From assembly GCA_016165875.1 (NCBI GenBank), contig JABBOT010000001.1:44692847-44756846 (forward strand): a stretch of 64,000 bases of DNA, read 5' to 3'. Each line of letters opens with the position of its first letter. Within the stretch, counting starts at the first letter, position 1. A program made the translations under genes and the position numbers. This stretch comes from Acanthopleura granulata. Taxonomy: Eukaryota; Mollusca; Polyplacophora; Chitonida; Chitonidae. Positions 11,123 to 23,000 of this stretch are shown here, one piece after another. The notes below the pieces were generated by a model, which made no database searches, had not been told where the DNA came from, and was given only the letters and a program-made list of their open reading frames with translations.

Positions 11123-13016
11123 GGTACGGTGGTAACTTGTTGGAAAATGTAAGGTTTAGCACTAAAAGTAATACTTCACGACATTTCGCTACCTGTAAAT
11201 ATTTTTGGGCCGAAAGTTTTAAATTATTTACAGCAGGCCAAAACAAGATAATGTTAAGATCGTGAGAAAAGCGGTTTATAAGAAGTCTTTTGATGGCTCT
11301 TTCATCGCAGTAGTAATTTCCAGTGAAGGTGGTATCTTGATTGTTGCGAGAAACTGTCCTTGTTCATGAGGGCTAGTGAACTTTGGTGGAAACGCACGAC
11401 TCGGTGATAAAGTTCGACCAGACCTGAAAATATTGTGCTTTTGGTGTCTCGGTCATTCGGTTATCTTCAGAGCGTTTTTGTTTTGTTTTTTTTTTGTTTT
11501 TTTCTTAGCTTAGCTTCTATTGTGAATAAATGTGCATGAGTACATACCTATTGTAATACTTGATTATAAGTTACGATGATCGTAAATTACAATCCCTTTG
11601 TGCAAGAGGCTGTCGATTATAAGGGCTACAATCGATATCGTAGTTAGGCCTATTTACAGTCAAATGAAGCTTACGATGCCTTTGTGCAAGCGGTCCCAGT
11701 GGATGACCCGAACGTTTATATTGTACCTGAGACTTAGAGAAGGTAAGTAACAGAGCGCTTCCTAATTACAATTCCACCCACCTTATCTAGGGAGGGGGGA
11801 GAAAGGGGGAGGAGTCTGTCCGCCTCTTCATGCATTTAATCCATCATCCACGTGTCATGTTCGTGTTTTCGAGAAAATTTCAAGACCTAATCATGATATT
11901 AACTGACGTAAATGCTGACGTTATGTTTTGCTTCTGGTGAAAGAGCCGCTCTCGCTGGTCCATTTGTTGCAGCAACGATTGATCTCAGACCAATCAGTTG
12001 TCGGATTCAGATCCATTTCTCGCTATTTCAGGTAACTGGTGAAGGGCCTTGATGAAATCCCAGCACTCAGGTTTACTCCACCCATAAAGGTATAATAAAA
12101 AGTCCCTTCTACCGTGCTTTACAACAGTCACATAAATAAATTCAACTAAAAAAACTTACAGCGCCACCGAAAGCTGGATACTTTATCTGGAAGGTATTTT
12201 AAATATCGATTTAGATCGATAGCTAATTTAAATCTGTAGTGAAATTTTGTCCTTTGTATACCATATATGATGATATAGCACTGGACTAAGAGGCATTACA
12301 AGTCTTTTAGCCGCCGTGTCTGAACTATGTTCTGCATGTCACAGTTTCTCCGACATATATGTGTGTGCATGCCTACATGTACAAACGCACGTGCACAGAC
12401 ACATATTGAGTTAAAGGAAATAACACTCAAAAATCCACTGAAAAACAAAGCTGAAAATACATTTGTTTTGTGTTTTTCATACAGCTTAACTCCACTATAT
12501 ATGTTTGGCGTTCGTGAATAGGGTGTATGGGTGATAGTCCACAGCGGCTTTCTTTACAGTGACTCCAGCCCATATACCATTAGCCTATAAACGAACATGT
12601 TGAACCGTGTGCGCGCTTGTGCATTGTTACAGAATAATTATAAACACATATTTATATCACAATGTATGTATGTTGTTTGTAGGAGAAATGGTTGTCAGTG
12701 TATGATGTTGGGATTGCTGGATAAGGGTTGGAGAAGATTCAACATCAGCTGTGTGGGCGCTTGTCTGCAGCCTGTATAATAAGTCACGTTGTAGAGATAA
12801 AGGTGGCAGATGAGTGCAATGGGAGCCGCCCATGTTTCATCGTATTTCACGCAAACTATGATATATTCCCTCCACTTCCTCCCATGCATGGCTTAACGAT
12901 GACAAGCTACACCCTATTAATAAACCCTCTGGGTTCAAAACCTCAAGATCGTTAATCGCTGACTCAGTTGTATAGCCAAGCGATCGACGTTGAAGATTAT
13001 ATATATATATATAAGA
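11123..13016. other. Intergenic, no supported gene
   Basis: A T-run region near 11487-11512 and a short TA repeat at 12999-13012 are the only features I see. A weak tRNA-like match on the minus strand near 12930-12990 may be an eroded SINE head. Confidence 0.5.
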
Positions 13017-13442
13017 CATTGATCAATGTGGTTGTATATTTACGAACCACACCCTACCGATTCTAAAGATCATTATAGCCTTTGACGAATGTGGTCGCAT
13101 ATTTACGAACCACCCTAGACCTCTGCTGAAGATATTTAGCAGTCTTTGACCAATGTGGTTGTAAATTTACGATTCACCTTAGACCCCTGCTAAAGATCAT
13201 TATATAGCCTTTGACCAGTGTGGTTATATAGTTACGAACCACCCTACTTCTGCTGAAGATATTTAGCCCTTGCATGGTCAGTGAGGTTGTGTTTTGAACC
13301 ACTTCTCCTACTGACGATCATAAGTCTTTCCGTGGTCAGTGTGATTGAATTTTCCAAGCACTTCTGCTTTAGAAGATCATCAGCTCTGCATGGCTAATAA
13401 TGTGGTTTCCAACTACGCTTCCCACCGCTAAAGACCATAAGC
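13017..13442 (+). repeat. Minisatellite, ~60-65 bp unit, about 7 diverged copies, with internal dyads
   Basis: Units start near 13017, 13081, 13143, 13208, 13269, 13324 and 13384. Each has the pattern CAATGTGGTTG, about 10 AT-rich bases, CGAACCAC, then CTGCTGAAGATCATT. GTGGTT and AACCAC in each early unit are inverted repeats, so every unit can fold into a small hairpin. Copies decay to the right. Confidence 0.88.
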
Positions 13443-14410
13443 GAATTGACCTAGGAGATCGCGTTTTTGAGCGGCTACATCCCTCCTATACCGATATTCT
13501 CTCCCAAACTCTCTTATCTCACAAAGAAAATCTTTTGGCTGCCGCGAAAAGATGTACAGTTCAATTATAGAAGACAAAATGCTAAGAATTCCCCCGGGTT
13601 ATTTGAATTACCGCCACTATCCCCATCATCCCTTTCGTCCCCTTCCCTATTTCAACCAATTCTTAATCCCTACAATGCATGGTTTGTCTCTGTAGTATCT
13701 AGCTGTTTTATATGCCAGCAATGTAGACCTACACCGCGTTTTGGGGCGAGAGAGAAATGTTATCATGGCAAGTAAACATGAATGTGACAGTTCAATCAGT
13801 CGTTATGCCCTTAGTTAATCTGGTTCAGTCTGTCCCATGAGTAGACCACAGCACCTCAGTCTCAAAAGAACCAAATCAACAGGTTCCTCGGACACCTGAT
13901 AATCTGCCACTGAAAACATGCACAACAAACACATGATGATCTCAATGAATGCTATGTACATGTGTATTGTTTTATTTGCGTTCTCACACGCTCTATGTAG
14001 TCATGGTAACGTTTTCATTAAATAATGATAATAGAAAACTATATATACATACTTCGATTCTATCATTGTTTTTTGTGGGGGTGGCGTTAACTGCTTATGT
14101 ACGTATCATCCGTGCATGTGGGTCTGGTCAATGTCAGAAGAACTCTTTGTAATGTATCATTTAAACCATTACATATTAGAGCAAAGGAAAGTATTTTGAT
14201 ACAGCTCTCCAAGTTGCATGCTAGTCCACATCCCGCTGAGAGAAGTCATTCTAGACGAACAGCGCGGCGCCTTTGCTATCATTACACGAAAACCATGCTC
14301 AATCGTCAGCAATTTTTCCTCACGGAATCTCTCCACGAAGAAAGCTATGCATATCTAAAGAACATACATTTCGTCTCGCCGCGATGATGTACATGTACAC
14401 AGGTCCTCTC
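13443..14410. other. Intergenic, no supported gene
   Basis: Open frames here lack domains and splice context. Confidence 0.5.
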
Positions 14411-14528
14411 TCCAAGTAACTATGGCTCATCCATTCCAGACACGAGAGTGCCCAACCATGAAAAAAAAAAATCGAACTCCTAGACGCATCTTGCCCTCAG
14501 CAACCAAAACGTGCTCTATCCGTTCCGT
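14411..14528 (+). repeat. 118-bp direct repeat, copy 1
   Basis: Identical to 15250-15366 apart from one A in the internal A-run (11 here, 10 there). Copy starts are 839 bp apart. No coding meaning or known family recognised. Confidence 0.95.
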
Positions 14529-14698
14529 TCTTCAGTGTCACCCATATAAACTCATACAAGCCTGCGAGTCCATCATTTCTATCCCTCTCTGCGCCGGTCT
14601 TCAACAGACAGGTACTTTCAACATGCAAGTTAGATAAATTTAAATAGGTCCTACGGTTGACAATTCTCTAAAAAGTGCGGGCAAACCAATCCAGAAAA

Positions 14699-14806
14699 CA
14701 GAATGTCCACGTTTTGGGGGGGAGTGGGAGGTGGAGAAGGGTGTTTTTTTTCTTTTTGTTGTTGTTGTTTTCTGTTTTGTTTTGTTTTGTTTTTTGTTTT
14801 TTTCAA
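14699..14806 (+). repeat. Low-complexity G-run, TTG and TTTTG repeats
   Basis: GGGGGGGAGTGGGAGG-type sequence is followed by (TTG)n and (TTTTG)n. The open frames across it on both strands are compositional. Confidence 0.85.
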
Positions 14807-15249
14807 ACTTTGCACCGGTAGGTTTTCCCTTTTTAACTCAAGGGTAAAGCACTTCGATATGAAAGCGGACACTTTTGAAACCCGGTGAAGAACACGAGAG
14901 AACCACAATCATTTGATCAACATTGTAACCATGACTGCTCTCCTTATTTTATTGCTGTCTATAACCCCGCTCTGCATGTATGACGGCAGTCAGGTTGAAA
15001 TGTGGTGACCGGACCGCCCCGAGAAAAGCAGACAAGCCTCCTGACTTGCAACCAAGGCCGAAGCAGCCAGAGCGGGAGTCAGTGGTTTAACGATTTTTTT
15101 TTTAAATTTGTCTTCAGACTTCAATTAGAATAGACATTTATGGTAAAGAGATTATCGAGGGAAAGATGTATCTTAATTGATATCCTTCAAACTGGAAATA
15201 TGGCAATGTACGTTGCAAATACTATTAGCCTGTTTATCTTAAGGACGGT

Positions 15250-15366
15250 TCCAAGTAACTATGGCTCATCCATTCCAGACACGAGAGTGCCCAACCATGA
15301 AAAAAAAAATCGAACTCCTAGACGCATCTTGCCCTCAGCAACCAAAACGTGCTCTATCCGTTCCGT
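15250..15366 (+). repeat. 118-bp direct repeat, copy 2 (117 bp)
   Basis: Partner of 14411-14528. Near identity over the full length implies a recent duplication, or an assembly artefact. Confidence 0.95.
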
Positions 15367-15921
15367 ACACTTCAGGTTAACGACCTTGCATGCGCTGCAG
15401 CCTGACGCGGGGCCACATTTGTTATGTATTTACTTTCATGGCTGCTCACCGTATTCGCGGCAAGCTTGTATTACACACAGCCTAATGTGCTCTGGTGTCG
15501 TCCTAGCTTGCCAACTTTACGTGCGTCTGTTGTATAACTTGTGCGGAATGCCGCGCTCTCTTGCCAGTACGCATCATGCTTAACGTAAAATCATTATGTT
15601 TAGCAAACGTCAACGAATCAGCAGAGCTTTCTATGGTTTCAATCGGTTAATATGTTAGGTCTTTGTTTACCAAACAACTGCTTCCAGGAAGCTCGTCAGA
15701 TGCCATCCGAATAGAGATTTAGTAACGTATAGAGAGGTTGAAAGCTTGTGTCACAACAATTCCTACACTGGCTTCGTTGTTGCATAAGTTATGGCTACCC
15801 AAACTGACGGAGTCATTAACCGATATGGCAAACTCGGCACCAATTCAAGATCTCGTGCACGCCATGTAGTTCGGACATTTCTTCGCGGATTGACATGACA
15901 AATCAGACAAACGTGGAAACG

Positions 15922-16115
15922 TTTGGATGGATAACTTTAACAAACCTGCCTACATGGGTAGCCTGACATAGAGTTGTATTATAGGGGTGTTCTGCATGGA
16001 GACATGCGCATTCACACATTTGGATGAATAACTTTAAGAAAACTACCTGCCTATATAGGTAGCCTAACAAATATTTGTCTTACAGGGGTGATCTGCATGG
16101 GGACGTGCGCATGAT
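15922..16115 (+). repeat. 97-bp tandem duplication
   Basis: TTTGGATGGATAACTTTAA...GGGGTGTTCTGCATGGAGAC at 15922-16018 repeats as TTTGGATGAATAACTTTAA...GGGGTGATCTGCATGGGGAC at 16019-16115, with moderate divergence. Confidence 0.85.
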
Positions 16116-19100
16116 TTCTGTTCAGCTTTTATATACACCTAATTAACAAGTGAGGACACCCATTGCTCGAGGCATTCTGATCGAAAGACATACGATGAAA
16201 CGAATATAAGTGCCAGTTCACGATGTACAACTTGTCAAACAACCATCTACTCACGCCTATGATTTCATTGCGAACTCAAAGTCATACTTGCGTTTTGCAT
16301 ATACACCTGTATATATGTATATGCGGAATCAGTTTTATGGGAGGAGGACCGGGTGTGAACCATGCATCGACCTTTGACTAATTCGCATTTCCTCTTGTGA
16401 CGATACGAACACGCACTATTTTGGTAGGAAACAAGTGGACTTTGGACGAACATAGGAAACGCAATCAACAATCTTCTTATTATCAACAAGATGTGAAGAA
16501 CACGACGATGTTCTATATAGCGTCATCTGCCAAGGTCTTGGCTATCCATGATGTAGTGCTCACGCAAACTTTTCTGCTATAAGACTACATAGGCATACAC
16601 TGCAATGATAAAATAAGACATATTAATGGGCCTCAGTTATTTATATTTCATGTCTTTAGTTAGGTTAATTGTTCACCAATAGCACTGAGACAACCGTGGA
16701 AGGAAGCGAAGGAAGCGATATATATATATATAATTTTATTCATGATTTCAACAGTCAAAATTATGGAAATTGACTGACAGCCTTGAACGCAAATTTTGAA
16801 ACACATTCGTACACAATTCACGTGTTGTCCTGCAAAACGACTGCATAGGCCAGAGTTGGGCTGTTTTTACTATTAAATGAAGGTCGTGAACAGACTAAAT
16901 GTATTCTCTATTCGTTCACATTCATACAGTTGTTTATTTTCGAGAGAAATAAACACGAACTGAAATACATCTCACATTTTTTTAGTATTGGGTAAATTTT
17001 ACTGCGACGAATCGAAAGACTCTCTGTAAGATACCTAAACGTCGTGAATGTGTATGTGAGAGCAGCATCGACGCTGAGATTGATCGGTCTAGGCATATAT
17101 GTTTCCGGCATATTCCTCTATAGTTTACTTTATCACCAGAAACTGCTCACGCATACGAATAAAGAAAGTTACTAGCTCATTCACGGGCGTTACCAACAAT
17201 CGAATAACGGTTTCTCCTTTAAGCAAAGAGTGTTCAGGCCCTCTAAATATTATTCCCTTTGTAGCGCTGTAGAATGCAAGGTGTGGAATCTCTGCGTTAT
17301 ACACCAGAGAGAGTTTGTTTATACCCCCAATTCTTGGTGTGGAATTCGCTTTTATGGACTAATGATGACATCATCATCAACGTGCGTGCCATACCTGACC
17401 TAGTGAAAAGTGTCCACCAAGCAAGCATCGTGGTGATTTCTACCCAATATATGTTGTGTTTCATCCGAATTTCAATTTATCCATCATTCTGAGTTAATTA
17501 CTTTGCTTCTAATGGCAGAGCTCAGAACCAAAACATGGTAAAGTAAGCCGTACAAAGCGTGAGGCCATTTTCTTTCCTCCATTTCAGCACCGCCAGGTGA
17601 ACTGTTTACTTAAGTCAGGTAACATAATTCTCAGTTTATATAACCCGGGAAAACACACCGGATGAAAACGCTCGGGCTAAGCTCTTACATTCACTTGCAT
17701 ATGTATAGCGCCTCGTATGGTAAGCCTGATACATTTACCGTTAGGACCAGTATGCCGGTTTGGACCACCCATATATCATCATCGGTTTCCGTTTAGGTAA
17801 CAAGGTGAGATGATGATGGTACAGCGAACATGTACCTGCTATACAGAGCAGCTATATACCCAAAACATATTGCATATCTATTTAGCAGAAGCCGACCAGA
17901 CAGGTTGACTGTAACGCTTTTTGTACCTAACCAGCTGCAAAATAGCATCCGCCATAATACAGCAAGTATAATGAAAGCACAGTACTGTATAGTTGTGTGA
18001 AAAACGATAAGTACTCGAGAATAATAATGAAGTTTTATTTGAAGGGAAACAGAATTATCGGTGATAGACTGACAGTGGAGATAAGGTTAAACCCAGCAGC
18101 TTTGGTCGCACTTGAAATAAATCCGCCAGATCTAAAATTCAGCTTAGGTTAGGTATAGACTGGAACTATAGGAATCAGAAACGATTCTGTGTTCCTTTGA
18201 GACCAGAAATGTCCTTAGAGAAATTGTTCAAAGTATAACAGGCCCGTCTAAAAAAGAACAAATAGGAAAGGTTATTCGGTGTCAAACTGCAGACACGGAA
18301 ATTACATTACACTGTGCAGAATCACACTGATACAAATCCATATCATAACATATTCGCGTTTTGACCTGGATCACAGATTTGCGTGACAATACATAAAATG
18401 AAAGAATCCTGTTAACAACAATCACCAGTGTTATAGTCGCGCCTGCAGTACCACCTGAATACATTAATATATAAGAGACAATGGAGGCCACCGATGACGG
18501 TCTTGCTAAAGTTGAACCATAAACGACAACAAAGTATATATTACCGGAAGAAATACTTTCACACTTCTTTCGAGGAGTCAGCAAATTTGTTGATTCAGTA
18601 TGTCATCATATACAATTTTTTCTCAAAGGATATTAAACATTTCAGGCATTTTATATTTCATTTCTTGTGGCGTGACGTAAAAGAAAACAAGCAAATAATA
18701 GCGACTGGATATCAAACTGGTAATTTTGAATGAAGCTTACCCGTATTGGAAGGACATTGATTTGAGATAGAAATATTGCCAAGCTTGCTGCAAAATCATT
18801 CACACGAGAGGTGAGAATTTGAATGTGGACTACAGCCTGACTTTGAGAAAATCAATCACATTCACAAGACACGGGTTTAAACTGGGAACATCACCAAGTT
18901 TGTGATGAGAATTCGCGTGCAGTGGAAGGATGCAGACTGGAAATTGGAATCGCCTTATGTATAAAATGGACATACATGCGAGATTTGTATTCAGTAGTCT
19001 GGGTCCTAAATCATACACTAGCTTTCCTGTTTATAGGTATCACGTTACAGGGAAAGGCTTTATAATACCCTCAAGAATTTCTTATCTATATATTAAAAGT

Positions 19101-19941
19101 GTCACAAAATGGCGGATTGAATCAAGTATTGGGCAAACACAGAAAAAGTTGTTGCACGGAAAAGCGAACAGAAATTGTGCGATTAAGGATAATGAACAAT
19201 AATGAACATTTTACAGCAATTTTTAAAGATTTGTCCATGACCTCACTACTCACGTGTTTGTGCATGAAGCAAGGACAACTGCAGCGGAAACTATTCTCTC
19301 ATGTTGTCCTTGTGGTTATGATGCCACCTTGATTATATTCGCGATAACACTTGGTGAGGCAACTTGAGAGACAGAAGTCAAGGGCGGAGCAATTCTTCTA
19401 TCCTATCTTCTTAAAGACGTTATAAACGCTGACATATATTTCTACCAAATAAAAAGTACAATGTTACTGACAGGAATATACAAGCAAATGTTTCCAGTAC
19501 CTTACTGATGATCACAAGCTGCTTAATTAATGCATTACCTGGTTGAGCAGATGGTTCAGTGAAGACGATTTTTCTACTACATATATCAATACATCTTGAG
19601 AAAGAAGGCGACAGTTAAATGCACAAAACTCATGTACAAGGGATACCACTCTGCCAGGCACCGTTACAAGATAAGAGAAAAACATGCATTCATGTCATCC
19701 CTGGGAATGGTTAAAGATCACCACAAAATGCACCGCGAATGCATCCAGATTACCACAAAATGTAATATATTGTTGGACAAAGTTTCAGCCAAAGTTGTTG
19801 ACAAACTAACAAACAGACAGACAGACAGACAAATAAACGCCGGCAAAATCGTAACCTTATGCATTGGTTACCTCATTATAACCTATTGTGTAGATAAATT
19901 ATAAAAGTGTATATTACTGCTTACTGTATATCTATACGTTC
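16116..19941. other. Intergenic, no supported gene
   Basis: A short TA repeat at ~16719-16732 and an ACAG repeat at ~19812-19831. No exon chains recognised. Confidence 0.5.
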
Positions 19942-20071
19942 TCTTGCCGTGGGTTTCCCAAGGACATTGTACGGTTTCCTCCCACTATAACGCTGGACGC
20001 TGTCGTGTATGGGAAATAGGCTTGGGCATGGCGTGAAACACCACTCAATTAAATAGATAAATAAATAAACA
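19942..20071 (+). mobile_element. SINE family A fragment, 5'-truncated
   Basis: GTTTCCTCCCACTATAACGC, GTCGTGTAT, and a tail GGCGTGAAACACCACTCAAT followed by TAAATAGATAAATAAATAAA match the full-length copy at 33916-34157. Confidence 0.75.
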
Positions 20072-23000
20072 GAATATACGTTCTCTCTGGATCAGTGTGA
20101 CAAGGCATTGTTCTGAGAACCGTCGACCAGCCTTTCGACAATAAGGCCACAGGTTCATATTTAATTCTTTAGTTCGGCCGCCGTCTAAAGTCAGAACATT
20201 TCTGGCGAAGGGCGGTAGTTTCCATCGGACACTGGAAAATTCCTCTATCCATAAACCTGGTCGGCGTTTATGGTAAGAGAAATTCTTAACTACAGCCTTT
20301 AAACCGGTTAAAGTAAGAAGTATATGCATTTCAAGCCAGATATACATCACAGAAAGTTCCTACAGTTAAACCCCTTGCGCACTGGATATGTCTGTTTGGT
20401 TGAGGGAGTTGTAGAACATGTATTCCACATGGAAAAAATCAGGCGTCGCAGAAATATCATATGATTAGCTTTGACAGTAACTGATATTATTTCACTGACA
20501 ATTTCCCTGGGTATTTTCTCTGTAGACAAGTTTAAAGAATGCTGGAAATTCACTGAAGCCAGGGTGCTAATTAGCTGGAAGTTTATATGCAACCAAGAAG
20601 ATGGGATCGCGAGCCTTGGCAGGCTTGATGATAAACGCATCTCCACCACTGACAGCACCCAACCGTCATGTACGCTGAAAACATGGCAAGACGTTCCAGC
20701 CTATAATAAAAAGTATTTACATCAACAGACAGCTGCTGCGAATTTATCAACTTCAACATAGCTTTCTTTTAACCTTGGAAGTAAAAGGGAAAAAAGTGCA
20801 GTGGAATGCTAGCCGCGGTCAATTACGTATTGCACATGCGACAGCGAGGAACCGACATGCAGGCCTATGTACATGGTACGTTTGGTTATAAGGTCCACAA
20901 CTGCCGGGCTTGCACAAGAGGATGTTGTATCCTACAGAGGCATTCATTATACACTTTTAGTCCTAGCGTCATCTTTTTTGTTTTGTGAGGTCACTGCCTC
21001 ACATATACAAGCTAAAACGTATTTACATGTATTTCAGAGTGTTTACATATGGGCAATATGCACGTTATAGAAAGAGTGAAACAACTAATACATCATTGTA
21101 CTATAGCTGAATATACGTTTAGTAATTCTGCACAAGTCAGTGAGAATATTTATTCTGTCTACGGAGGGGCTAATGAAGTTACAGTCATTCAAAGATTTAG
21201 AATTCTGGCTGTTATTGTCTTGTCTGTTTTGGCTTCCCATATGAATGCTCACCGTCTCCTCAAGCGTATATATACATATATATTTAACATATATATATAC
21301 ATACCACAACTATAGGTATATCGTGTCCTGCACAGTATAGTGTTCATTTTGTGAAGTGTATAGAGATAAACATGTACATACTGCCTAAAACCAGGATCAC
21401 GTCAACCCACTGCATACATATACAGTATTTTTAGAATCGAGTCTACCTCTTTGTTAAATTGTTTATAATCATTCAATTTGCTTCATTCGCGGTAAATGTT
21501 GAAGGGTACAAATGAACCTATAGTATATTTAATACATTAACTGCCCGAAGAGACAAGCATTGGGAATGTTTCTATGAAAATTTATCCCAGAAACCATTCG
21601 CTATATGTATACGACTGGAATACACATTAATACACATTCAGCGACAACTGGAAAGTTGCCAGTTTAATCGAATGCATGTCTGCATGTAGATAGTTTTCCG
21701 AAGCCCAAGGTATGCAAAAGTAACGCCGCTTTTTACATTGAGTGTGGCATCCCGGCAACTTAAACGCGTTTTCCAGTTCTAGCGGAGGAAAAGACGGCGT
21801 CGCTATTACCTACAATCTGCGTGAACCTGCTCGTGTATGTGGGCCTGTACCTCTTCTCCCGCGACTCTAATACCTAGAGTGATTATCCATGTGGTATCCT
21901 GTAGGCAGGCCTTTAGCTAGACCCTGGATGTGAAAGTCGAGATGACGTTTGGCTCATCTTCAAGAGGCCACTGTATATTGAGAGAGAGTTTATGCTGGTT
22001 AACTCTCCACCGCTGGTGTATGCTTGTTTCACGTGCACTGAACCTGCCCGCTAACGTGTCCACAGATTTAATCACTTTATCTTCCCTAGTCTCACTCAAA
22101 TCGTCAGAGCAGACAGGAGGGCAGCTCCGCAGCTCCGAGGCTTCTTCTCTTCCATTGGATACCGAGCACTCTTTTTAAGGCAGTCCGCCTCGAAGCCGGC
22201 CTGCGTCGTGACGTTACCCTTCACATGTGCAGCTAGTTACATATATGGTTTGCCGGTAGAACAGATAGGATTTCTCTCTTACTAGTCAGATTTTTTGCAT
22301 ACTTCCAATAACTGCTGTTTCTAGGGCCCTATGGCTGGCAGTCGCCTGTGAGCTCTTCGACGACTCCGAGATTTGTTTAGAACTGGGTTTTATGGAAACT
22401 AGTCTTTACAGGTAGGTGACAAATAAATTTACTAAAACGTCCTCATGCGCGCTCAGCTTGCGACTGCATTTGCCGCCAATAAATTATTGCGATTGCGAAC
22501 AAATTGCTCCTCAAAATATCGGCATCGAAAATGGCGCCATATTTACAGTAAACAAAAAAGGAACTATCACCAGTTAAATGAATCTTATGAAAACCGATGA
22601 AATTCTGATTCATTTTCAATCGAAAATATCTATACCCACCTAAAAATTGGTCAGAGATTGGATGGACAACATGTTCATGTGCGTTGTGTCCTCTGCCAAA
22701 AATTCATTCTGAAGCCGCAGGATCGTATATACGGCCTGCATCTAGGCCACATGGCCGGCACTTATGTAAACAAACGGTGCTGGGATGAAATGTCAGACAA
22801 TACCGACTGTACATCTAAGAGATTCTGTGTTGCTCTAAATATCAGCAGCGCAGACTCCATATATCTGTTATAAGCTGTTTCATGTAATGTTGCGGGCAGT
22901 TTTACGCATACCCCCATGCCCCTAATATTGAGACGTCTTTCTTCCGGGATGTCTGGTATTTACATCTTTCGTTATGTCTGAATGTATGCAGCCATTATTT

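Noticed and set aside
12920..12990. tRNA gene on the minus strand
   Set aside because: A- and B-box-like stretches only; no complete cloverleaf. More likely an eroded SINE head.
13017..13442. CRISPR-like array
   Set aside because: Eukaryotic context; the whole unit repeats, with no unique spacers between constant repeats.
14651..14908. Open frames on both strands over the G/T-rich tract
   Set aside because: Low-complexity translation products.
15140..15583. 147-aa plus-strand open frame
   Set aside because: Built partly on the 118-bp direct repeat and its A-run; no domain, no splice context.
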